A DNA stretch of 5,505 nucleotides from Bacteroidota bacterium (lineage in GTDB: Bacteria > Bacteroidota > Bacteroidia > Chitinophagales > Chitinophagaceae): the NCBI GenBank assembly GCA_023392575.1, contig JAEVYV010000204.1:1-5505 (forward strand). The letters run 5' to 3'. The first letter of the stretch is position 1, and each line of letters opens with the position of its first letter. The notes beneath the pieces are model-generated. The model searched no databases. It saw only the letters and a list, made by a program, of their open reading frames with translations, and was not told where the DNA came from. Below, one piece after another: positions 1 through 5,223 of this stretch. A program made the position numbers and the translations under genes.

Positions 1-610
1 CGTCCTGGGCTTGGGGTTGTGAGCCATAAAAGGAAACGGCTGCTTTCAACTCCGGTACGTGTACCGCCAATTGGTTGGCCATGGCGCCGCCCCAGCAAAA
101 ACCCACGCAGCCCAAAGAGCCGTTGCAATCGCTGCGGGTTTTTACATAGTTCAATCCGTTGATAAAGTTTTGCAGGTTTTGTTTTGCATCCAGTTTGGTA
201 AACAGTTCCCTTGCCTGGTCGGTGTCGGTGGGTGTGCCGCCCAGCGGCGACAGGGCATCGGGAGCAATGGCCAGATAGCCAGCCTGCGCAACTCTGCGGG
301 CAACGTCTTCAATATGAGCGTTCAGGCCCCGGTTTTCGTGGATCACCATCACGGCCGCGTATTTTTTTGCCTTTTGGGGCCGGGCAATATAGGCCCGCAT
401 CGTTCCGTTGGCCCCGGGATACGTGATTCGTTCGGTAAACAATTCTTCTGTGGTGGTTTTATGGGCCGTCGCACAACTTTCCAGCATGGGAATGATGGTC
501 ATGGCCGCTGCCAGGCTTCCGGTTAAGCCCACAAGTCGTTCTATAAACTCGCTGCGTTTTAGAGGTTTGTGGGTGTACTCGTCGTACAGGTTAATGATGC
601 GTTGGTCCAT
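1..610 (-). CDS. Dienelactone hydrolase family protein, YghX-like (3' end beyond window)
   Basis: An alpha/beta hydrolase of the dienelactone hydrolase family; 203 codons are visible from the ATG at 608-610 and the C-terminus lies outside the window. Residues 91-116 (HENRGLN, then IEDVARRVAQAGYLAIAPD) and the nucleophile elbow GFCWGG at 170-175, with Cys172 as predicted nucleophile, match the family and closely resemble E. coli YghX. The Asp and His of the Cys-Asp-His triad should lie past the window edge, so activity cannot be confirmed. Residues 18-46 (KRSEFIERL, a hydrophobic run, then Cys46) look like an export signal. The arginine pattern departs from a strict Tat motif and LESC is a poor lipobox, so export is inferred. 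The natural substrate is unknown; such proteins cleave esters or lactones. A TAnnTTTG-like box (TACCTTAG on the minus strand) lies just upstream but lacks a well-spaced -33 partner. The family call is firm; the physiological role is not. Confidence 0.93.
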   Translation of the reverse strand, partial: MDQRIINLYDEYTHKPLKRSEFIERLVGLTGSLAAAMTIIPMLESCATAHKTTTEELFTERITYPGANGTMRAYIARPQKAKKYAAVMVIHENRGLNAHIEDVARRVAQAGYLAIAPDALSPLGGTPTDTDQARELFTKLDAKQNLQNFINGLNYVKTRSDCNGSLGCVGFCWGGAMANQLAVHVPELKAAVSFYGSQPQAQD

Positions 611-717
611 GGCAGTTAGGTTTAGGTTCTAAGGTAAAAAAAGAGTGGTACAATGCCATGAGAAAGGCTGTAAAACCACTAGCCGAACCGTGCTTGGAAA
701 CCAGTTTTTCTTTAAAG

Positions 718-747
718 CATCATGCCCGGAACTGGCCGGGCATGATG
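718..747 (-). terminator. Perfect 12-bp hairpin downstream of the small polar protein gene
   Basis: The arms at 718-729 (CATCATGCCCGG) and 736-747 (CCGGGCATGATG) are exact reverse complements around a 6-nt loop. The structure begins 18 nt after the stop codon of the minus-strand gene ending at 766, the right place for a transcription terminator. Neither strand carries a proper U-run after the stem (the minus strand continues CTTTAAAGAAAAAC), so an intrinsic terminator is only probable. An mRNA 3'-end stabiliser or a protein-binding site are the alternatives. Confidence 0.45.
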
Positions 748-765
748 GTCATGATTAGTGCGTAC

Positions 766-990
766 TTATAGCGAGTCGTAGTTGCCATCTGGTGTATCCG
801 AACTCTGCTTTTGCGAAGATTCTCTGTTTCTATCCGCACGTTCTCTTGCTGATTGCCGGTCGGCACCAATGTCCGAACGCAAGGAGCCGGATCTGTTTTC
901 CGATTGCCGGTTGGAAGAAACATTCTGTGTTTGATTTTGTTCTGTTCGCTGACTGTCTTGCTGTCCGCTTCTGTTTCTGCTTTGTTCCAT
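766..990 (-). CDS. Small Ser/Arg/Gln/Asn-rich, probably disordered protein
   Basis: A 74-codon reading frame from the ATG at 988-990 to TAA at 766-768. Ser (15), Arg (11), Gln (11), Asn (7), Asp (7) and Glu (5) make up about three quarters of the residues. There is no Cys, Phe, His or Trp, and acidic and basic residues balance, so the product should be an intrinsically disordered, nearly neutral, cytosolic polypeptide. No signal peptide or membrane segment is visible. The N-terminus (MEQSRNRSGQQDSQ) has the style of short Q/N-rich hypothetical proteins often annotated in Bacteroidota, but I do not recognise a named family. Support for its being a gene: an ATG start, a one-sided composition, an exact hairpin 18 nt after the stop, and no better gene on the opposite strand. 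No function is assigned. It diverges from the gene at 1190 across about 200 bp. Confidence 0.6.
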   Translation of the reverse strand: MEQSRNRSGQQDSQRTEQNQTQNVSSNRQSENRSGSLRSDIGADRQSARERADRNRESSQKQSSDTPDGNYDSL

Positions 991-1120
991 AGTAATAGAT
1001 TTTATAGTTAAACAATCATTGTGCTTATTCTACCGTAAAACGATGCCAAACATTAATGCAGGTCTTGCTTGTTTACCCAAATGATTCTTAAGAAAGCTCC
1101 GTATGGAATGGAGAATTATT

Positions 1121-1139
1121 CACAGGAGCGTCCTCTGTG
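1121..1139 (+). other. Short hairpin in the leader of the 1190 gene
   Basis: CACA at 1121-1124 pairs with TGTG at 1136-1139 and GAG at 1126-1128 pairs with CTC at 1133-1135. This gives seven base pairs with one bulged G and a CGTC loop. A second, competing small stem (TGCC 1138-1141 with GGCA 1148-1151) shares bases 1138-1139. Whether either folds in RNA depends on where transcription starts, which is unknown. Confidence 0.3.
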
Positions 1140-1157
1140 CCATTTAAGGCATTCTAT

Positions 1158-1190
1158 TTGTGAAATTTTTGCAAAGCAAAAATTTCACAA
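1158..1190 (+). promoter_or_regulatory. Perfect 15-bp inverted repeat ending on the start codon
   Basis: The left arm at 1158-1172 (TTGTGAAATTTTTGC) and right arm at 1176-1190 (GCAAAAATTTCACAA) are exact reverse complements around the three bases AAA. The last base of the right arm is the A of the ATG of the 86-residue gene. In RNA this would bury the ribosome landing site in a hairpin; in DNA it would suit a dimeric regulator. The TGTGA / TCACA ends recall a CRP half-site pattern, but the spacing is far too wide for one such site. A weak -7-like box (TCTATTTG, 1153-1160, 7 of 8 against TAnnTTTG) overlaps the left edge. The symmetry is seen directly; the regulatory role is inferred. Confidence 0.55.
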
Positions 1191-1450
1191 TGGAGTGGAA
1201 AGCAGTAGTACAATTTGAAGAAGGGCTTGCTTGTTACCAAATTACCCCCGAGTCGAACGGAATTTATCAGGCCCGCTTGTTACAATACCAGGGCAACGCA
1301 GCCCGGTTGCCCCCTTCGGAAATCATTTTGGTCCGGGGCTATAGGCAATGGTCGGGAAGTTATGAGCGGCAAGACTTGCTCAACGAATTGGGTAAAGCCA
1401 TTGAGGCAATGAACCGCCAAAAAGAAACCCCACAAAACAGCCGTTCGTAA
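1190..1450 (+). CDS. Hypothetical protein, 86 residues
   Basis: An 86-residue protein of unknown function with ordinary globular composition. The first 50 residues (MEWKAVVQFEEGLACYQITP, then a stretch ending EIILVRG at 44-50) read as alternating beta-strand-like segments. RQWSGS follows at 52-57, and a helical, charged segment (QDLLNELGKAIEAMNRQ) at 61-77 leads into a polar tail. There is no signal peptide or TM helix, so it is probably cytosolic. It looks like a small lineage-specific Bacteroidota protein, but I cannot name a family. The ATG at 1190 is preferred. An in-frame GTG at 1160 would add ten residues encoded entirely inside the inverted repeat, which looks like leader rather than protein. 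No Shine-Dalgarno sequence is visible. Two overlapping frames on the opposite strand look like shadows because they lack this regular composition. Confidence 0.75.
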   Translation: MEWKAVVQFEEGLACYQITPESNGIYQARLLQYQGNAARLPPSEIILVRGYRQWSGSYERQDLLNELGKAIEAMNRQKETPQNSRS

Positions 1451-1856
1451 CAGGCGTTTGTTCATCCGTGGCTTTTGCTTTAATTGGGGCTTGGTGGTTT
1501 GATCGGTCAAATCGGGCAATCCATTCAACAACATTCCCCATCGTACTAAAAAAGCGGTTGGCTTTTCCGGTTATCAAATTCTGCAACCCCGTTTTGTACC
1601 CATTTCTTGCAATCAATTTTTCAAAAGTTTTATAAGATTGCAGCGGGGATGAGGAAAAGAAAACGCACCGGGTCTCCACTAGATCGCAACCAATTGTAAA
1701 GAAGATTTGCAGCGTGCAGGTGAACAAAATATAATGCTTGAAACAGTTGATGATCTAAATGGAACATGAAACCAGCGGAAACTTGGGTTGACAACAGCCA
1801 CAATATTTACAGCTTTCATTTCTTTGGGTGTTGTACATTCGGTTTTAAACAAAACT
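1451..1856. other. 406-bp stretch without a convincing gene
   Basis: The plus strand has no frame with a plausible start and protein-like composition here. The minus strand is open from a TTG at 1725-1727 to 1380 (115 codons). Part of it, about 1480-1650, reads protein-like (TFEKLIARNGYKTGLQNLI, then a stretch ending EWIARFDRS). However, it lacks a good start, uses no clearly biased codons and runs antisense through the 3' third of the 1190 gene. It could be a decayed gene remnant or chance. The right-hand part (about 1780-1856) probably holds the promoter and leader of the thioesterase gene. No tRNA, terminator hairpin or repeat array was seen. Confidence 0.5.
1834..1841 (+). promoter_or_regulatory. 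Candidate -7 box for the thioesterase gene
   Basis: TACATTCG matches the Bacteroidota -7 consensus TAnnTTTG at 7 of 8 positions and lies 15 bp before the preferred ATG at 1857. No clean TTG lies 17-23 bp upstream; CTTTC at 1813-1817 is the nearest weak candidate. If it is used, the leader would be very short, which would rule out the upstream TTG start at 1788. Confidence 0.3.
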
Positions 1857-2285
1857 ATGGCCATTTGGTTTCAATCGTATACACTGGAGGGGGTGCAAAA
1901 AAGAGGACGGAGTACGATGGTGGAGCACCTGGGTATTACCATTACAGAACTGGGCGATGATTATCTTGCCGGTACCCTGCCGGTGGATCACCGCACCATA
2001 CAGCCTATGGGTATTTTGCACGGTGGGGCTTCAGTAGCCTTGGCCGAAACGCTGGGCAGCATTGCTGCTAACCTGGTTGTTGATCCTCAAAAACAGTATT
2101 GCGTTGGTTTGGATATTAATGCCAATCATATCCGGGCCGCCCGGTCCGGACTGGTGACCGGAAAGGCAAAGCCTTTGCATTTGGGGTCCTCTACCCAGGT
2201 GTGGAGCATAGAAATAACAGACGAGGAACAAAGACTGGTATGCATCAGCCGGTTGACGATGGCGGTTTTGAACAAATCTTCTTAG
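1857..2285 (+). CDS. Hotdog-fold acyl-CoA thioesterase, YdiI/MenI (PaaI-like) family
   Basis: A 142-residue single-domain hotdog thioesterase that hydrolyses acyl-CoA thioesters in the cytosol. It aligns end to end with E. coli YdiI (about 136 residues): MVEHLGI at 21-27, LGDDYL at 32-37, PVDHRTIQP at 42-50, LHGGASVALAETLGS at 54-68, GLDINANHIRAARSG at 84-98 and PLHLG at 106-110. The active-site residues Gln49, His55 and Glu64 (general base or nucleophile) are all present. YdiI/MenI enzymes act on 1,4-dihydroxy-2-naphthoyl-CoA in menaquinone synthesis, and menaquinone is the usual quinone of this phylum. Paralogues use benzoyl- or phenylacetyl-CoA, and no men genes are nearby, so the substrate is left open. 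The frame extends upstream to a TTG at 1788, but the added residues match nothing in the family and the ATG at 1857 gives the standard length. Its stop overlaps the converging kinase gene by 4 bp. Confidence 0.93.
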   Translation: MAIWFQSYTLEGVQKRGRSTMVEHLGITITELGDDYLAGTLPVDHRTIQPMGILHGGASVALAETLGSIAANLVVDPQKQYCVGLDINANHIRAARSGLVTGKAKPLHLGSSTQVWSIEITDEEQRLVCISRLTMAVLNKSS

Positions 2286-3730
2286 GGAAGGGGCAGGGTA
2301 AAAGAAAAAGTGCTGCCCTGGCCTGGCTTGCTTTCAATTTGCATTTGCCCGCCGTTCTTGGTTAAAAATTCTTTGCACAGCATCAGCCCCAGACCTGTGC
2401 CCGATTCGCTGGCCGTTCCCCTTGTGGTATAAAAATTCCCCTCGTTGATCTTGCGCAGCGCCTCCTCGCTAATGCCCGTTCCGGTGTCCTCAACATATAC
2501 TTCAACAAAATAAGACAGCTGGTTGATGCCAATGGTAATGTGCCCGTTTGACGGCGTGAATTTGATGGCGTTGGAGACCAGGTTGCGCAGCACCAGGTGA
2601 ATCATGTCCTTATCGGCATAGACATGAATGGGCTCCTGGACCTGGCTTTCCAGGCAAACTTTTTTGGCTTCTGCCTGCAGCCGTAGCAGCTTGACCACAT
2701 CATCAATCAGCTGCGAGAGGTTGATTTCCTGTGCCCGGACGCCATCGGCCTGCATCTGGCTTTTCGACCATTGCAGCAAATTTTCCATCAGGCCAATGGT
2801 GTAATTCAAATCGTTCAATACATCGGGCACCATCAGTTTTACTTCCCGGGCCGGCAGGTTGTAGGTGTGGATGTTCTGAAACAGGTTGCGCAGGGCATAG
2901 AGGGGCGACTTTAGGTCATGCGAAATGACAGAAAATAATTTGTTCTTTAACGAATTCAGATCCGACAGCTCTTTTTTCTGCATCTGCAAAAGGGTGGCTT
3001 TGTCGGCAATGACTGCTTTTTGCTGCCGGATCTCTTTGTTCTGTTTCTGCAAGATCCGGTTTTGGGCGAGCAGCCGCAACTGGTATTCGGTATTTTCTTT
3101 TTTGATCAGGTAGAGGCCGTAAAAAATAAACACAATGGCCAGGGCCTGGTTAAAAAGGTAAAGAAATTTGTTTTCCAGCTCCACCTCGTAAATAAAATCC
3201 TTCAGCACCACCGCCAGAATAAAATAACTGGTCATGGAAAAACCAATGGTAAAAAGCATGTAGCCGATGTCGTGCAAAAAGAAAACAGATAAAATGCCAT
3301 ACAGAATGAAATGCAGTTCTATGCCGGCATTCATGCCGTTGAGGTAAACCACACAGGAAAAAAACGGATAGGCGATGAAATAGGTGAGCAGGGCTGCTTC
3401 GTATTTGTGGCGGTGGTTCAAAAACAAAACCACGCTGCTGGTCAGGGCGGGCAAGCAGGCGATCAGCCAGGCACTCAGGGGAATATCTTTTCGGTACAAA
3501 AGGCCCAGCAAGGGAATAAGGAGCCCGGTAAGGAGTTGGAAAAAATTCAGCAGGTTAAAAACCCCAAGTTTTCTTTTTTCATACTCACCCATTTCCCCGG
3601 TAAACCCGGTTGTCTTGATCTTTTGAAGAAATTGTGCCGAATGTTGGAGGAGCGGCTCAAATATTTTGGGGAAATCAGCAGAACGTACCTTTCCTTGCAG
3701 GGACTGAAGTTTTTGGGTCAGGATTTCCAT
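2282..3730 (-). CDS. Membrane-bound sensor histidine kinase, six TM helices
   Basis: A 482-residue sensor kinase using the ATG at 3728-3730. A soluble, partly helical N-terminal segment (about 1-55) is followed by six hydrophobic segments near 59-79, 86-104, 111-130, 138-155, 157-176 and 191-210. A coiled coil of about 50 residues (211-262, Gln/Lys/Glu-rich) leads to a HisKA domain with SVISHDLKSPL and phospho-acceptor His271. The HATPase_c domain shows the N box (RNLVSNAIKF, Asn387), G1 box DTGTG (415-419) and G2 box GTGLGL (444-449), so it should be catalytically intact. The six-TM sensor is not one I can name, and almost no extracytoplasmic loop is long enough for a ligand domain. It may sense through the membrane. 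No response regulator is adjacent, so the partner is elsewhere. The frame continues to a TTG at 3763, but the candidate promoter at 3761-3790 overlaps that codon, which supports the ATG. Confidence 0.95.
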   Translation of the reverse strand: MEILTQKLQSLQGKVRSADFPKIFEPLLQHSAQFLQKIKTTGFTGEMGEYEKRKLGVFNLLNFFQLLTGLLIPLLGLLYRKDIPLSAWLIACLPALTSSVVLFLNHRHKYEAALLTYFIAYPFFSCVVYLNGMNAGIELHFILYGILSVFFLHDIGYMLFTIGFSMTSYFILAVVLKDFIYEVELENKFLYLFNQALAIVFIFYGLYLIKKENTEYQLRLLAQNRILQKQNKEIRQQKAVIADKATLLQMQKKELSDLNSLKNKLFSVISHDLKSPLYALRNLFQNIHTYNLPAREVKLMVPDVLNDLNYTIGLMENLLQWSKSQMQADGVRAQEINLSQLIDDVVKLLRLQAEAKKVCLESQVQEPIHVYADKDMIHLVLRNLVSNAIKFTPSNGHITIGINQLSYFVEVYVEDTGTGISEEALRKINEGNFYTTRGTASESGTGLGLMLCKEFLTKNGGQMQIESKPGQGSTFSFTLPLP

Positions 3731-3760
3731 GGTGCTGGTGGTTATTGGATTTGGATGGAA

Positions 3761-3790
3761 CAAAATAAGAATTAAAATTCATTTGCTCAA
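3761..3790 (-). promoter_or_regulatory. Bacteroidota-type promoter for the sensor kinase gene
   Basis: On the minus strand a TTG (plus-strand CAA at 3788-3790) is followed after 19 bp by TTATTTTG (3761-3768), which matches TAnnTTTG at 7 of 8 positions. The spacing falls within the usual 17-23 bp. The box ends 30 bp before the ATG at 3730, leaving a leader of about 20-25 nt. This is the best-formed promoter candidate in the window. Confidence 0.5.
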
Positions 3791-3868
3791 GCATTGGATA
3801 GGTGAAGTTATGGAGCCTTGTCGCAAAAGGCCTTATCCATGAAGATTATCTTTCAAGAATACAGGAAC

Positions 3869-4399
3869 TTACTTAAGCTGCCTTAAAAAAGCGGTTTTGC
3901 GGGCTGCGTCCGATGGTTTTTGGGGTTCCTCCTGTGCATGGCTATGATCGTAGCTGTAATACCATGCATGATGCAGTGGGAAATATTCTTCCATCGAGAT
4001 CCAGGGAAACTTTTTCTGTAGCTGAAAAACAGTGCCCTTCGAAAAAACGCTGTTGTGCGTTAACAACAGCATGGCCGAGGCCAATAAAAAAACACCCCAC
4101 CACGCCAGGGGTTCTGCCCACATGCCCATGAATGAATTGACCCGGGAAGTTTGGGGATTAAAGCTGAGGTAGCGAATAGAGATGGTCCGCTGCGAAAACT
4201 CAATTCCGTTGCGCATGTAGCTATCAAAATACATACTGCCGTTTACCGTATAGCTTACATGAATTTGATTGGCTTCAAAAGGAGTGACAACCGTTCCGGT
4301 GGTTACCCGGCTCAAAAGCCAGGGCGCAAAATAAAAAACCAGAACAAGGCCGGTCAGCCCGTTCAATAGTAAAAACATTTTGATCTTGCCAAATCGCAT
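3869..4399 (-). CDS. Two-TM membrane protein with His-rich C-terminal tail, unknown function
   Basis: A 176-residue protein from the ATG at 4397-4399. A hydrophobic helix at about 8-30 is followed by a beta-rich domain of some 65 residues (HVSYTVNGSMYFDSY at 47-61 and TISIRYLSFNPQTSRVNSF at 72-90), then a second helix at about 97-114. A soluble tail of about 60 residues contains HHAWYYSYDHSH (143-154). Short strands between two helices, with an R-Y-x-x-x-N-P-x-x-S segment before the second helix, resemble DUF3592-type proteins. That match is tentative and made by eye. The central domain is probably periplasmic and the tail cytosolic. The His cluster could bind metal, but no known motif supports this. 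A -7-like box (TATCTTTA on the minus strand, 4407-4414) lies 7 bp before the ATG without a clear -33 element. The gene diverges from the TerB-like gene across 117 bp. Confidence 0.82.
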   Translation of the reverse strand: MRFGKIKMFLLLNGLTGLVLVFYFAPWLLSRVTTGTVVTPFEANQIHVSYTVNGSMYFDSYMRNGIEFSQRTISIRYLSFNPQTSRVNSFMGMWAEPLAWWGVFLLASAMLLLTHNSVFSKGTVFQLQKKFPWISMEEYFPLHHAWYYSYDHSHAQEEPQKPSDAARKTAFLRQLK

Positions 4400-4443
4400 G
4401 CTTGATTAAAGATATGGGTTGTGGGATAATTTTTGATGGGTAT

Positions 4444-4468
4444 TTTTTGCTAACCTTTTTGCATAACC
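4444..4468 (+). repeat. Tandem near-identical 12/13-bp repeat between divergent genes
   Basis: TTTTTGCTAACC (4444-4455) is immediately followed by TTTTTGCATAACC (4456-4468); they differ by one inserted A. The pair lies 45 bp upstream of the 3869-4399 gene and 48 bp upstream of the 4517 gene. That position would suit a regulator site shared by both, but a chance T-rich duplication is equally possible. Confidence 0.35.
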
Positions 4469-4516
4469 GCACAAGTACGGTGGCATAATATTTATTGTTC
4501 TGTTCTAATCATTCGT

Positions 4517-5215
4517 ATGGAAGAAAAAAACAAAATTCTTGAGGCGTATACCGAAAAGGAGAAGACTGCTTACCTGGGGGCCATCATGTCCATTGCCACG
4601 GCCGACCGGCAGGCTTCTGAAGAGGAAATAGCAGGGATGGAAGCCTTGACCGAAGCCGCCGGGCTTTCCGAACCACAGAAAAGAACAGTGGTTGGCGGCG
4701 CTACAGAGACATCGGGAAAAGAATTGATCCGGTTTCTGGATGGTTTAAAAAACAGTGAGTTGCGCTTTTCGCTTATAGCAGACCTCATGCTTTTTGCAAA
4801 AGCCGATGATGTGTATGAGGAAGAAGAGGAAGAAAACGTGCACAAGATTGCCGAATACCTGGGCGTGAATGAGCACCAGCTTGCGCTTCTTGATCAGTTT
4901 GCCGACAAGGCCAGAACAAAAGAGGTGCCGGTGCGACAGGATGACTATTCAAACTTTTTACAGGACCTGGCAATGAAAGATAAATTGCAAAATGAGGGAA
5001 TTAACGGTAGTGGTCTGTTGGGTAGTTTGCTTGGCGTCACAGCGCCAGACATGCTAAGCAATATGTTTTCAAACCCGTCTGCTGAGCAGGGCACAATGGG
5101 TGGAATGAACAGGGGCGGTTGGGTATCGGCCGTAGCCGCATTTTGCCGGGGACGAAATTTTGTAAGCACGGCCCATATGCTGAACCGGGTATTGGGCCGG
5201 GGCGGACATCTGTAA
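4517..5215 (+). CDS. TerB-like (tellurite resistance TerB family) protein
   Basis: A 232-residue, acidic, mostly helical protein. Residues about 10-135 fit the TerB-like fold. Two helical halves each carry an acidic turn: SIATADRQASEEEIAGMEAL at 25-44 and FAKADDVYEEEEEENVHKIA at 93-112. They lie in the arrangement TerB-family proteins use for metal or partner binding. A linker and a glycine-rich tail follow (GSGLLGSLLGV at 164-174, then GGMNRGGW and ending LNRVLGRGGHL), as seen in other Bacteroidota proteins of this type. There is no signal peptide, and it is presumably cytosolic. Despite the family name, nothing here shows tellurite resistance: terZ, terD and terC are absent, and TerB-like domains occur in many stress and envelope contexts. 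The start is the ATG at 4517, with no Shine-Dalgarno sequence and a moderately AT-rich upstream region. The holin-family gene begins 8 bp after the stop, so co-transcription is likely. Confidence 0.8.
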   Translation: MEEKNKILEAYTEKEKTAYLGAIMSIATADRQASEEEIAGMEALTEAAGLSEPQKRTVVGGATETSGKELIRFLDGLKNSELRFSLIADLMLFAKADDVYEEEEEENVHKIAEYLGVNEHQLALLDQFADKARTKEVPVRQDDYSNFLQDLAMKDKLQNEGINGSGLLGSLLGVTAPDMLSNMFSNPSAEQGTMGGMNRGGWVSAVAAFCRGRNFVSTAHMLNRVLGRGGHL

Positions 5216-5223
5216 ACAGGAAT

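Noticed and set aside
59..632. Plus-strand open frames over the left end (up to 155 codons)
   Set aside because: They lie antisense to the dienelactone hydrolase gene, whose family motifs are unmistakable, and their translations resemble no protein.
720..1015. Other frames around 720-1015 on both strands
   Set aside because: They overlap the polar 74-residue gene in other frames. The plus-strand one is rich in Cys and Phe only because it is the complement of Ser/Gln/Arg codons.
1158..1190. CRP-type operator (TGTGA / TCACA)
   Set aside because: The half-sites are 23 bp apart rather than 6, so a single CRP dimer would not fit.
1280..1534. Minus-strand 84-codon frame with an ATG and a hydrophobic stretch
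   Set aside because: It lies mostly antisense to the better supported 86-residue gene and reads like the complement of it, without family features.
1707..1735. E. coli-like promoter: TTGCAG, 17 bp, TATAAT
   Set aside because: The -10 is perfect but the -35 matches only half, Bacteroidota do not use this consensus, and the site is about 120 bp from the nearest start codon in AT-rich sequence.
1788..1856. N-terminal extension of the thioesterase from a TTG codon
   Set aside because: The 23 added residues match nothing in the YdiI family, and the ATG at 1857 gives the standard length and first residues.
3020..3775. Plus-strand frames of up to 154 codons opposite the kinase
   Set aside because: They are antisense shadows of the kinase TM and linker region, with Lys/Gln/Gly-rich composition and no motifs.
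5095..5215. Possible frameshift in the C-terminal tail of the TerB-like protein
   Set aside because: The tail ends in LNRVLGRGGHL, the Gly-rich ending expected of such proteins, in the same frame and directly before the next gene, so no frameshift is needed.
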